Source: MR-S7 sp000400995
GTDB taxonomy: Bacteria; Pseudomonadota; Gammaproteobacteria; Burkholderiales; Burkholderiaceae_C
Reading direction: 5' to 3'
Assembly (NCBI RefSeq): GCF_045291395.1
Contig: NZ_CP152342.1
Coordinates: 806,001 to 870,000 of the forward strand
DNA: 64,000 bases
The translations under genes and the position numbers were made by a program. Numbering within the stretch: position 1 is the stretch's first letter; every line of letters starts with the position of its first letter. This document shows positions 26,144-36,777 of this stretch, piece after piece. The notes below the pieces were generated by a model. That model saw nothing but the letters and a program-made list of their open reading frames with translations, was not told the DNA's origin and did not search any database.

Positions 26144-26284
26144 TCACGGGTTCGGCTTGTCCTTGGGTGCGTCGTCGCGCGTGAACAGCCAGAGGAAGAA
26201 GCCGGCCATGCACAGCATGATGCCGATGCCGACGGCGCTGAACAGGCCCACCTCGGTGGTGAAGAGTTGCTTGAGCAGTTGCAT
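26144..26284 (-). CDS. Small single-span membrane protein (DUF3149-like)
   Basis: 46 residues: MQLLKQLFTTEVGLFSAVGI, a hydrophobic span, WLFTRDD and a charged tail. The FTTxVGLxSxxGIxxMLxM pattern and the size fit the DUF3149 family of short membrane proteins of unknown role. An AGAAGGA ribosome site precedes the ATG at 26284 by about ten bases. A longer open frame upstream is not conserved. Confidence 0.75.
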   Translation of the reverse strand: MQLLKQLFTTEVGLFSAVGIGIMLCMAGFFLWLFTRDDAPKDKPNP

Positions 26285-26352
26285 GGGGCGGTTCCTTCTG
26301 GATGTAATGGCACCATTGCAAACCATGCGCGCTGTAGTGTCTTTGCCCCAGG

Positions 26353-26607
26353 TCAATCGGGCACGAATCGGTCCTCGAAGCGCTGCCGGTCGGCATCCTG
26401 CTCGAAGGTGACGAGCTGGCCCATCTTGCCGTCGGCCGTGCGGCAGGCCGAGAACAGGCTGTGGCGGCCCGCCAGCCCGTAGCTGGGCAGGTCGATCAGC
26501 GCATAGGGATGGGGCACGAACACCTGGAATTCGAACACCACGCGGTGCACGTTGCGGGGCGAGGGGTAGAGCGTGTAGCCGTCGGAGGTGAAGGATTGCG
26601 TGGCCAT
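26353..26607 (-). CDS. Hypothetical protein
   Basis: 84 residues from MATQSFTSDGYTLYPSPRNVH. I do not recognise the family. It looks like a compact soluble protein with beta strands (VVFEFQVFVPHPYALIDLP) and a charged C-terminus (FEQDADRQRFEDRFVPD). It is divergent from moaE across 54 bases, which must hold both promoters, and may share a transcript with the DUF3149-like gene downstream. Confidence 0.65.
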   Translation of the reverse strand: MATQSFTSDGYTLYPSPRNVHRVVFEFQVFVPHPYALIDLPSYGLAGRHSLFSACRTADGKMGQLVTFEQDADRQRFEDRFVPD

Positions 26608-26661
26608 GGGGGTGCGGCGTTAAAGTGGCGGGCACTGTAGCAAACCCGTGCCGCCGCCCCC

Positions 26662-27138
26662 ATGTCCAGCGTTTCCATCCAGACCGACGACTTCGACGTT
26701 TCCGCCGAACTGGCCGCCCTGCGCGCGCAGGACGGGCGCGTGGGCGCCGTGTGCTGCTTCGTGGGCACGGTGCGCGATCGCAGCGACGGCGATGCGGTCG
26801 CGTCGATGGAACTGGAGCACTACCCCGGCATGACCGAGAAGTCCATCGAGGCGATGGTGGCCGAGGCGCGGCGCCGGTTCGACCTGTTCGGCGTTCGTGT
26901 CATCCACCGCGTGGGGCTGCTGCAGCCTTCGGCGCAGATCGTGCTGGTGGCGGTGACTTCGGCGCACCGGGGCGAGAGCTTCCAGGCCTGCGAGTTCCTC
27001 ATGGACTACCTCAAGACCCAGGCGCCTTTCTGGAAGAAGGAAGCAACGCCGCAGGGCGCGCGCTGGGTGGATGCGCGCGTGAGCGACGACGCGGCCCTGG
27101 CGCGCTGGGGCATCGAGGCGGCGCCGCAGGCGAGCTGA
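26662..27138 (+). CDS. moaE: Molybdopterin synthase catalytic subunit MoaE
   Basis: 158 residues. Uses MoaD thiocarboxylate to make molybdopterin from cyclic pyranopterin. Visible: GAVCCFVGTVRDRSDGDAV, LEHYPGMTEKSIEAMVAEA, IHRVGLLQPSAQIVLVAVTSAHRGESFQACEFLMDYLKTQAPFWKKE, which holds the catalytic Lys region. It ends 69 bases before clpB, from which a heat-shock-type promoter separates it. Confidence 0.96.
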   Translation: MSSVSIQTDDFDVSAELAALRAQDGRVGAVCCFVGTVRDRSDGDAVASMELEHYPGMTEKSIEAMVAEARRRFDLFGVRVIHRVGLLQPSAQIVLVAVTSAHRGESFQACEFLMDYLKTQAPFWKKEATPQGARWVDARVSDDAALARWGIEAAPQAS

Positions 27139-27153
27139 AACAAGCGGCGTCCT

Positions 27154-27186
27154 GGCTTGAAAAAGCGGCCCATGGGCCCTAGTTAA
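27154..27186 (+). promoter_or_regulatory. Candidate sigma32 (heat-shock) promoter for clpB
   Basis: GGCTTGAA (-35, CTTGAA at 27156-27161), 15 bases, then CCCTAGTTAA (27177-27186), resembling the sigma32 -10 box. The ATG follows at 27208 after a GGAGG ribosome site. Same layout as upstream of grpE. Confidence 0.6.
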
Positions 27187-27207
27187 CGGGAAGTTTGGAG
27201 GATTTTC

Positions 27208-29811
<2,604 letters not shown>

Positions 29812-29877
29812 GGTCTACCATAGAAGCTCCAGGCGTTTCTCGCGCCCGGGGCTTCATCTGCCAGAAAGGGGCATGGT

Positions 29878-30183
29878 TTGAACGACATAGTGGCCGGCGC
29901 GATCCGGTGGACATTGCGCCTCGTGGTACTCGCCATGGGCGTGCTCTTTTTCCTGAGCCTGCTGGCCGCGGCTGCCGTGCTGGCGCTCGTCTGGGGGGTG
30001 CGCGCACTGTGGGCGCGCCTCACGGGCCGGCCGGTCATGCCCTGGGCCATGCGCATGAGCCCGCGCGATGGCTGGAGCACCGTCTACCGCAGCACCGCGC
30101 GCTGGACGGCCCCCAGCCCCTCGGCGCGTGCGGCGCAAGGCGGTGCCGACGTGACCGACGTGGTGCCGCGCGAAGTCCGCTGA
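29878..30183 (+). CDS. Hypothetical membrane protein
   Basis: 101 residues with one strong hydrophobic segment (LVVLAMGVLFFLSLLAAAAV) near the N-terminus and a Thr/Ser/Ala-rich soluble tail. The only start is a TTG at 29878, since an ATG five bases earlier is out of frame. Not recognised. It lies downstream of clpB without an obvious terminator and could be cotranscribed. Confidence 0.6.
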   Translation: MNDIVAGAIRWTLRLVVLAMGVLFFLSLLAAAAVLALVWGVRALWARLTGRPVMPWAMRMSPRDGWSTVYRSTARWTAPSPSARAAQGGADVTDVVPREVR

Positions 30184-30190
30184 TTGCTCC

Positions 30191-30240
30191 TGAAATGAGA
30201 GCTGCCAGCGCTTGATGGGTAAGCGCTGGAGGTTAAAAAG
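30191..30240 (+). repeat. Dispersed palindromic repeat, copy 6
   Basis: TGAGAGCTGCCAGCGCTTG, five bases, TAAGCGCTGGAGGTTAAAAAG, between converging genes (30183 and 30244). AGCT end first. Confidence 0.8.
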
Positions 30241-30243
30241 GCT

Positions 30244-30648
30244 TCAATCGCTGGGCAGCGCATACTGCGCGATCACCTGCTGTTCCGTGAGCATTGGCGT
30301 CTGTTCCGCGAAGGTGTAGTACGCGGGCTTGTTGTCGATGTAGATCTGGCTGGCCAGCGTGAAGTCCTGCGTGTCGAACGCTCCGGCCGGAACGAAGTAC
30401 TCGCCCGTCGCCAGCAGCTTGTAGTACAGGTGCGTACCGCACCGCTTGCAGAAGGCGCGCTGCGCCCAGTCCGAGGACGCGTAGACGGCGATCTGGTCCT
30501 CGCCCGTGAACGCCACGTCCGGCCCGCAATGCACGGCCAGCATCGGCCCGCCGCCCCAGCGGCGGCAGAAGCCGCAATGGCAGGCGCCGATCTCTTTCGT
30601 GTCGGGCGACGTGAAGCTGACTGCGCCGCAGAGGCAATGACCGTTCAT
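30244..30648 (-). CDS. GFA-family (CENP-V/glutathione-dependent formaldehyde-activating-like) protein
   Basis: 134 residues. Zinc-binding motifs are clear: GHCLCGAVSF, then IGACHCGFCRRWGGGP, and RAFCKRCGTHLYYKL. These match the GFA/CENP-V fold (beta-tent) with two zinc sites. Whether it handles S-hydroxymethyl-glutathione is not known for this subgroup. ATG at 30648 agrees with the family start. It is divergent from the aldehyde dehydrogenase gene across 109 bases. Confidence 0.9.
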   Translation of the reverse strand: MNGHCLCGAVSFTSPDTKEIGACHCGFCRRWGGGPMLAVHCGPDVAFTGEDQIAVYASSDWAQRAFCKRCGTHLYYKLLATGEYFVPAGAFDTQDFTLASQIYIDNKPAYYTFAEQTPMLTEQQVIAQYALPSD

Positions 30649-30757
30649 CTCGATGGGCCTTTCAGGTCTGGGGAAGGGGTGGGGCATCTTACGAAGGACC
30701 GTGCGGCAAAACAATGTCACGTGCCTTTGCGCCAACGGCGTGCCTGCGCGCCCTATC

Positions 30758-32203
30758 ATGGAAGCCATGAGCCCTGACGACATCCGCCACCTGTTCGAGA
30801 TCCAGCACCATGCCAGCCGCGCGCACCCCGACGTGCCGCTCATGGTGCGCCGCGAGCGGCTGCTGCGCCTGTCCAAGATGCTCGACGAGCATGGCCCCGT
30901 GCTGGCGGCGGCGGTGCAGGCGGACTTCGGCATGCGCTCGCAGCGCCTGACCGAGGTGGCGGATCTGTTCCTGCTGCGCACGGAACTCGCGCACACGCTG
31001 CGGCACCTGGCGCGCTGGTGCCGGCCGCGCAAGGTGCGCACGCCGCTGTTCCTGCAGCCCGCGCGTGGTTGGATCGAGCGGCAGCCGCTGGGCGTGGTGG
31101 GCATCATCTCGCCGTGGAACTACCCGGTGCAGCTCGCGCTGGCGCCGGCCATCGGCGCGCTGGCGGCGGGCAACCGCGTGGTGCTCAAGCCCAGCGAGCT
31201 CACGCCGCACACCTCGGCGCAGCTCGCGGCGCTGGTGGCGCAGTTCTTCGCGCCCGACGAGTTCTGCGTGGTGCAGGGCGACGCGGCCACGGCGGCGCTG
31301 GTCGCCTCGCTGCCGTTCGACCACCTCGTGTTCACCGGCTCCACGGCCGTGGGCCGCAAGGTGGCGCAGGCGGCGGCGGCCAACCTCACGCCGACCACGC
31401 TGGAGCTGGGCGGAAAGTCGCCCTGCATCATCGATGCGGACTGCGACATGCAGGATGCCGCGCTCAAGATCGCCCACGGCAAGCTGCTCAACGCGGGACA
31501 AACGTGCATCGCGCCCGATTACGTGCTGCTGCCGCGCGGCAGCGAGGCAGCGTTCGCCGACGCCTTCCGCGCGGCCGTGGCGCGGCTGTTTCCGTACTTC
31601 GAGGGCAATCCGGACTACGCGTCGATCATCACCACGCGCCACTTCGCGCGGCTGCGCACCATGCTGCAGCAGGCGCAGACCCAGGGGGCCGAGGTGCAGG
31701 TGATGCAGCCCGTGCCGGGCTCGCCGCCGCCACCGCCCCAGGGCATCGGCGATGGCGTGGGCCGGCAGATGGCGCCGGTGCTGGTGTTCGGCGCCACGCC
31801 GCAGATGCAGCTCATGCAGGAGGAAATCTTCGGCCCGGTGCTGCCCGTGCTGGGCTACGAGCGGCTGGACGACGCCATCGCCCACATCAACGCCCGCCCG
31901 CGCCCGCTGGCGCTGTACTGGTTCGGCCGCAGCGAGCAGGTGCGCGACGACGTGCTGCGCCGCACGGTGAGCGGCGGCGTGTCGGTGAACGACACGCTGA
32001 TGCACATCGCGCACGGCGCGCTGCCCTTCGGCGGCGTGGGCGACAGCGGCTGGGGGGCCTACCACGGCGAACAGGGCTTCCTGCGCTTTTGCCACCAGAA
32101 GTCGGTGCTGGCGCAGTCGCGCTGGTCCCTGGGGCACCTGCTGTACCCGCCCTACGGAGCGCGTTTCGACCAGGTCATGGCGATGCTGCGCAGGCTGATG
32201 TAG
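30758..32203 (+). CDS. Coniferyl-aldehyde-dehydrogenase-like NAD(P) aldehyde dehydrogenase
   Basis: 481 residues. ALDH superfamily with catalytic Glu in TPTTLELGGKSP and catalytic Cys in LLNAGQTCIAPDYVLL. IISPWNYPVQLALAPAIGALAAGN, FTGSTAVGRKV and EEIFGPVLPVLGY are ALDH landmarks. The short length, the C-terminal region (VSVNDTLMHIAHGALPFGGVGDSGWGAYHG) and hydrophobic end resemble coniferyl aldehyde and fatty aldehyde dehydrogenases. A second ATG lies three codons in. A proline-rich insert (GSPPPPPQG) occurs near residue 330. Substrate uncertain. Confidence 0.9.
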   Translation: MEAMSPDDIRHLFEIQHHASRAHPDVPLMVRRERLLRLSKMLDEHGPVLAAAVQADFGMRSQRLTEVADLFLLRTELAHTLRHLARWCRPRKVRTPLFLQPARGWIERQPLGVVGIISPWNYPVQLALAPAIGALAAGNRVVLKPSELTPHTSAQLAALVAQFFAPDEFCVVQGDAATAALVASLPFDHLVFTGSTAVGRKVAQAAAANLTPTTLELGGKSPCIIDADCDMQDAALKIAHGKLLNAGQTCIAPDYVLLPRGSEAAFADAFRAAVARLFPYFEGNPDYASIITTRHFARLRTMLQQAQTQGAEVQVMQPVPGSPPPPPQGIGDGVGRQMAPVLVFGATPQMQLMQEEIFGPVLPVLGYERLDDAIAHINARPRPLALYWFGRSEQVRDDVLRRTVSGGVSVNDTLMHIAHGALPFGGVGDSGWGAYHGEQGFLRFCHQKSVLAQSRWSLGHLLYPPYGARFDQVMAMLRRLM

Positions 32204-32336
32204 CGCCTGCCACAACTGGCGCCGTTTGCGTGCAATGGCACGGTGGGGAACGTGGAAACAGCAGGGGGTAGGAAGCGAAAATCCGTTTGCGCGACAATAG
32301 CGGGTTTTTCGTTTCCCACCCGTTTTTCGTTTCCCC

Positions 32337-32879
32337 ATGTCCAGTATCCAGGTTCGTCCCGCCACCCTTCGCGATGCCAAAGCCATCGCCCAGGTCCATA
32401 CCGCCGCTGCGATGGAGGCCTATCGCGGTCTGGTGCCAGACGAGCAATTGAAATCCATGTCCTCGGTGGAGAAGCGCCAAGCCTATTGGCGCGAGGCCAT
32501 CGAATATTGCGAACCCCAGGTCCAGGTGGCCGTGGACGGCGACAGGATCGTCGGCTTCGTCGGCTTCGACCGCTCGCGCGATGAAAAATCCCGCCCCACC
32601 ACCGGCGAAATCTGGGCCATCTACGCCGCCCCCACGCACTGGAACCAGGGCGTGGGCCTGGCCCTGTGGGACGCCGCCCGCGATGGCCTGCAGGAAGAGG
32701 GCTGCACCACGGTTACCGCCTGGGTGCCGCTGCGCAACGAGCGCGCGCTGCGCTTCCACGAGCTGGCCGGCTTCAAGCGCGAGATGACGACCGCCAAGAC
32801 GGCCGTCGTCGGCGGCATGAAGATCGAGGAAGTGCGCCTCAAGCGTCCGATCAACCAGCAGGTCGCCCTCGCCGCATGA
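32337..32879 (+). CDS. GNAT-family N-acetyltransferase
   Basis: 180 residues: MSSIQVRPATLRDAKAIAQVH, then VAVDGDRIVGFVGFDRSRDE, EIWAIYAAPTHWNQGVGLALWDAA (acetyl-CoA binding Q/RxxGxG/A-type loop), and VTAWVPLRNERALRFHELAGF. Transfers acetyl groups to an unknown amine. Stop overlaps the next gene's ATG (ATGA), so the two are coupled. Confidence 0.9.
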   Translation: MSSIQVRPATLRDAKAIAQVHTAAAMEAYRGLVPDEQLKSMSSVEKRQAYWREAIEYCEPQVQVAVDGDRIVGFVGFDRSRDEKSRPTTGEIWAIYAAPTHWNQGVGLALWDAARDGLQEEGCTTVTAWVPLRNERALRFHELAGFKREMTTAKTAVVGGMKIEEVRLKRPINQQVALAA

Positions 32880-34024
32880 TCCACTGGAGCGAGCACGGCG
32901 ATGAGCGCAGCGCGCCGTGGCGCTCCGAAAGCGGCGCCAGCGCGCCGCGTCGCGTGGTGCTGGCCGACGACACGCTGGCCGCCGACGCCGCTTATCGCCT
33001 GGTGTGCGAAGGCACGGGCCTGCTGTGGCGCGGCGACTTCCAGAACGCGCGCCACCTGCTGGATGCGCTCAAGCGCCGCATCGACCGTCCGCGCAAGGAC
33101 CGCAAGGGCGGCAAGCACGCTGCCGCTCCGGAGTTCCCGCACGCCTTCCACCTGCACCGCCAGGCGCAGGCGCAGCGCGCACGCCTGCTGGGCCTGCTGC
33201 TGATCGGGCTGGAGCCCGACTGGGGCATCGCCCTGCGACGCGCGCCCGACTGGCGCGTGGCCTGTGCCGAGGCCTGGGGCGCCGCGCCCGGCGCACCCTG
33301 CGTCGTCTCGCTGCGCGAACTGCTGGGGGCTGTGGGCGCGCACGAATGGCGCAAGAAGGGGGTGCCCGTGCCTGCGCTGGACGCGCGCATCCATCCGCAC
33401 TACGGCGTGTTCTCGCCCGTGCGCGGCGAATACGTGGACCTGGTCGCCCAGGCGCCGCTGCCGCCGGGCGCGGAGGCGCTGGCCTTCGAGATCGGCACCG
33501 GCACCGGCGTGCTGGCCGCCGTGCTGGCGCGGCGCGGCGTGGACCGCGTGGTGGCGACCGAGCTGGACCCGCGCGCCCTGGCCTGCGCGCAGGACAACCT
33601 GGCCCGCCTGGGCCTGGCCGGCCGCATGGAGCTGCTGCAAGCCGACCTGTTCCCAGAGGGGCGTGCCCCGCTCGTCGTCTGCAACCCGCCCTGGCTGCCG
33701 GCCAAGGCCGCTGCACCCATCGAGCGCGCGGTGTACGACGAGGGCGGCCGCATGCTGCGCGGCTTTCTCGCGGGCTTGGCGGCGCATCTGGCGCCGCAGG
33801 GCGAGGGATGGCTCATCCTGTCCGACCTGGCCGAGCACCTGCGCCTGCGCAGCCGCGACGAACTGCTCGGCTGGATCGCTGCCGCCGGGTTGGAGGTACT
33901 CGGCCGCCACGACATCCGTCCGCGCCATGGCAAGGCTACGGCCGGCGGCGACGTGCTGGCCGGCGCGCGCGCGACCGAGGTCACCTCGCTGTGGCGCCTG
34001 GGTGTGCACGCCACAGATTCGTAA
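32876..34024 (+). CDS. Class I SAM-dependent methyltransferase
   Basis: 382 residues. N-terminal half is a substrate-recognition region (RRVVLADDTLAADAAYRLVC, HAFHLHRQAQAQRARLLGLLL). The C-terminal half is a methyltransferase small domain: LAFEIGTGTGVLAAVLARRG (motif I), VVATELDPRALACAQDN, and PLVVCNPPWLPAKAA. The NPPW motif is typical of N-methyltransferases acting on bases or Gln (RlmA/HemK/RsmC-like). Target not predictable. Coupled to the acetyltransferase by ATGA overlap. Confidence 0.88.
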   Translation: MIHWSEHGDERSAPWRSESGASAPRRVVLADDTLAADAAYRLVCEGTGLLWRGDFQNARHLLDALKRRIDRPRKDRKGGKHAAAPEFPHAFHLHRQAQAQRARLLGLLLIGLEPDWGIALRRAPDWRVACAEAWGAAPGAPCVVSLRELLGAVGAHEWRKKGVPVPALDARIHPHYGVFSPVRGEYVDLVAQAPLPPGAEALAFEIGTGTGVLAAVLARRGVDRVVATELDPRALACAQDNLARLGLAGRMELLQADLFPEGRAPLVVCNPPWLPAKAAAPIERAVYDEGGRMLRGFLAGLAAHLAPQGEGWLILSDLAEHLRLRSRDELLGWIAAAGLEVLGRHDIRPRHGKATAGGDVLAGARATEVTSLWRLGVHATDS

Positions 34025-34030
34025 CTCCTC

Positions 34031-34080
34031 TTTTGATAGCTGGTTGCGCTTGCTGCATAAGCGCTAGAGGCTGATTTCAT
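34031..34080 (+). repeat. Dispersed palindromic repeat, copy 7
   Basis: TTTTGATAGCTGGTTGCGCTTG, five bases, TAAGCGCTAGAGGCTGATTTCAT, ending seven bases before the dusC ATG. AGCT end first. Confidence 0.8.
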
Positions 34081-34086
34081 TCAAAA

Positions 34087-35085
34087 ATGAGCGCATCCGC
34101 ACCGCCGCTGCTGCTCGCCCCCATGGAGGGGCTGCTCGACTTCGTGCTGCGCGACGTGCTCACCCGCGTGGGCGGGGTGGACCGGTGCGTGTCGGAGTTC
34201 ATCCGCATCACCGGCAGCCTGCTGCCGGACAAGGTGTTCCTGCGCTACATCCCCGAGCTGCACAACGGCGGCCGCACGCTGTCGGGCGTGCCGGTGCGGG
34301 CGCAACTGCTGGGCTCCGACCCGGTGAGCATGGCCGAGAACGCCGCCCGCCTGGCGGAGCTGGGCCCCGAGGGCATCGACCTGAACTTCGGCTGTCCCGC
34401 CAAGACGGTGAATCGCCACGGCGGCGGCGCCGCGCTGCTGCGCGAGCCCGAACGCATCGCCGCCGTGGTGGCTGCCGTGCGCCGCGCGGTGCCGGCCCGT
34501 CTGCCCGTGTCGGCCAAGATGCGGCTGGGCTACGACGACGCCCGCCTGGCGCTCGACTGCGCGCAGGCCATGCAGGACGGCGGCGCCTGCGAGCTGGTGG
34601 TGCACGCACGCACCAAGGCCGACGGCTACCGCCCGCCCGCCTATTGGGAGCAGATCCCCGCCATCTGCGCGGCGGTGCGCATCCCCGTGGTCGCCAACGG
34701 CGAGATCTGGACCGTGGCCGACGCGCTGCGCTGCCGCGCCGTATCGGGCTGCGGCGCGCTCATGCTGGGCCGCGGCATCGTGGCCGACCCCGGGCTGGCG
34801 CTGGCCATCCGCGCCGTGGATGCGGGCCGGCCCGATGCGCCGCCGCTGCCCTGGGAGGCGCTGCCGCCGCACATCGCCCGTTTCTGGCGCTTGGTGTGCG
34901 AAGACCTGGATCCGCGCCAGCGCGCCGGCCGGCTCAAGCAGTGGCTGAACCTGCTGCGCCGGCGCTACCCCCAAGCCGAGGCGGCGTTTCAGCAGGTGCG
35001 CGTGCTGACCGACCAGCGCACCATCACCGAATGGGTGGAAAGCCTTACAAGAGGTGATCGGGGGCCAGCGGCCCCAGCAGCCTGA
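34087..35085 (+). CDS. dusC: tRNA-dihydrouridine(16) synthase DusC
   Basis: 332 residues. FMN TIM-barrel enzyme reducing uridine in the tRNA D-loop. LLLAPMEGLLDFVLRDVLTRVGGVD (the DusC-type APMEG start), LGPEGIDLNFGCPAKTVNRHGGGAALL (catalytic Cys), KMRLGYDD, VVHARTKADGYRPPAYWEQI, VVANGEIWTVADAL, and GCGALMLGRGIVADPGLA. The DusC subgroup is favoured by APMEGLLD and EFIRI. The 3' end overlaps the converging phospholipase gene by 41 bases. Confidence 0.94.
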   Translation: MSASAPPLLLAPMEGLLDFVLRDVLTRVGGVDRCVSEFIRITGSLLPDKVFLRYIPELHNGGRTLSGVPVRAQLLGSDPVSMAENAARLAELGPEGIDLNFGCPAKTVNRHGGGAALLREPERIAAVVAAVRRAVPARLPVSAKMRLGYDDARLALDCAQAMQDGGACELVVHARTKADGYRPPAYWEQIPAICAAVRIPVVANGEIWTVADALRCRAVSGCGALMLGRGIVADPGLALAIRAVDAGRPDAPPLPWEALPPHIARFWRLVCEDLDPRQRAGRLKQWLNLLRRRYPQAEAAFQQVRVLTDQRTITEWVESLTRGDRGPAAPAA

Positions 35086-36644
35086 GCAGCAGGCGCAGGC
35101 CCAGGCTGGCATCGGGGTCCGTGTAGGCGTCGGCCAGGCCGCTGCCCTCGGGTGCGCGCCATACCAGCGCGCCGCCGTCCGTGCGCTGCAGGTGCCAGGA
35201 GGCTTCGCGCATGGCGGCCTCGATCTGCTGGGCAGCCTCGGCAGCCAGCGCGCGGCTGCGGATGAGCAGGGCGATCTCGGTGTTCTGCAGCTGCGAGCGC
35301 AGGTCCAGGTTCATGGAACCTACCGCCACCAGCCGGCCGTCCATCACCATCACCTTGGAATGCAGCATGGAGCGCGATGCGCCCACGGAGCCGCCGCCCC
35401 CCGAGTTGCCGAAGGCCGAGCGCAGCCCCGCCTGTTCGCTGCGCAGCTCGTAGAGCTCGACGCCCATGGCCAGCAGATCCTCGCGGTGGCGTGCATAGCC
35501 CACGTGGGCGATGGGTGCGTCGTTGGAGGCCAGCGAATTGGTCAGCACCCGCACCCGCACCCCCGCGCGCGCGCTTCGGCAAAGGCCTTCTTCATGTCTT
35601 CGCCCGGCACGAAGTAGGGCGAGATGATGAGCAGGTCCTTGCGCGTGCGGTCCATGAGGTTGAGCAGCCCGTCCACCACGGTGTCCGCAGGGGCTGCGCC
35701 TTCGGTGGGAACGGGCGCGTCCTCGCCGTCCAGCGCGATCTTGGCGGGCTTGTCCACCAGCATCACGGCGGGTGCCCAGGCGAACTCGGCGCTGCGCAGG
35801 TCCATGGGCTCTTCGTTCCAGGCCAGGTCGGCGTGGGCCGATGGCGACGGTGCGCCTTTCGCCGGCGCGCCGTCGCTTTCGGAAGGCAGCGCCTGCGAGC
35901 GGATGCGTGCCAGCTCTTCCTCGGTGATGAGCGATTGCACGGGATAGGCGCGCGGGTTGTTCCAGTAACTGTCGAAGCTGCGCGCCATCTCGCCGACGAT
36001 GGGGCCCACGGCCAGCACGTCGAGGTCGACGAAGTTCTCCGCCTGCCCCTGGCCGAAATAGGCATCGCCCAGGTTGCGCCCGCCGGTCACGCCCATCACG
36101 CTGTCGGCCAGGAACAGCTTGTTGTGCATGCGCTGCTGCACGCGCGAGAAATCGGTGACGGAGCCCCACAGCCGCCCCAGCGCCGACGCGCGCGTGCCCG
36201 CCACGGGGTTGAACATGCGCATCTCGATGCCTGGCTCAAATGCCATGCGCATCACCAGCGCATTGCGGCCAGTGCTGTGGAAATCGTCCAGCAGGATGCG
36301 CACGCGCACCCCCGGCGCGCGGCCTCCACCACGCCGCGCAGCAGGCGGGCGGAGCTGGTGTCTGCGTGGATGGCGTAGTACTGCAAATCCAGCGTCTTCT
36401 GCGCCGCTTGCACCAGCGCCAGCCGGCTGCCATAGGCCTCCTGCGGGCCGCTGAGCAGCAGGAAACCCGACGGAGACTTGCCGCCGGCCGCCTGCCGGCG
36501 TTCGGCCACCAGCGCGGAGAGGGCCGTGGGTGCGGAGGACGCATCGAACGCGGTGGATGGCGGCCGGTTCACGTCCTTCGGCAGGCCTGCGCAGCCGCCG
36601 CAAGCGAGCACTAGGCACGCCATGGCGCACCAGCGCAGCAGCAT
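35045..36644 (-). CDS. Phospholipase D-family lipoprotein (two frameshifts)
   Basis: About 533 residues if corrected. Starts MLLRWCAMACLVLACGGCAG, a lipoprotein signal with lipobox Cys. An upstream ATG at 36701 would add 19 residues. Two HKD phosphodiesterase motifs: MHNKLFLADSVMGVTGGRNLGD and MLHSKVMVMDGRLVAVGSMNLD. The layout resembles membrane-associated cardiolipin-synthase-like PLDs. Two frame breaks occur at GGGGG before TGCGCGTGC (36309-36313) and before TGCGGGTGC (35560-35564). In each, six G restores RGVRVR. The paired identical errors suggest sequencing artefacts. Confidence 0.88.
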
Positions 36645-36777
36645 CAAGCCGTGTGGCTGAAGGGCGGCGGAGGGCAGGGCGTGTATGAGGTTGAAAACCA
36701 TGTACCGAAGATATAACGCCACGCGCGTGGCGTTCGCTGTCGGACAACCGGACATGCGCAGGCGGGCCGCCGCCGCC

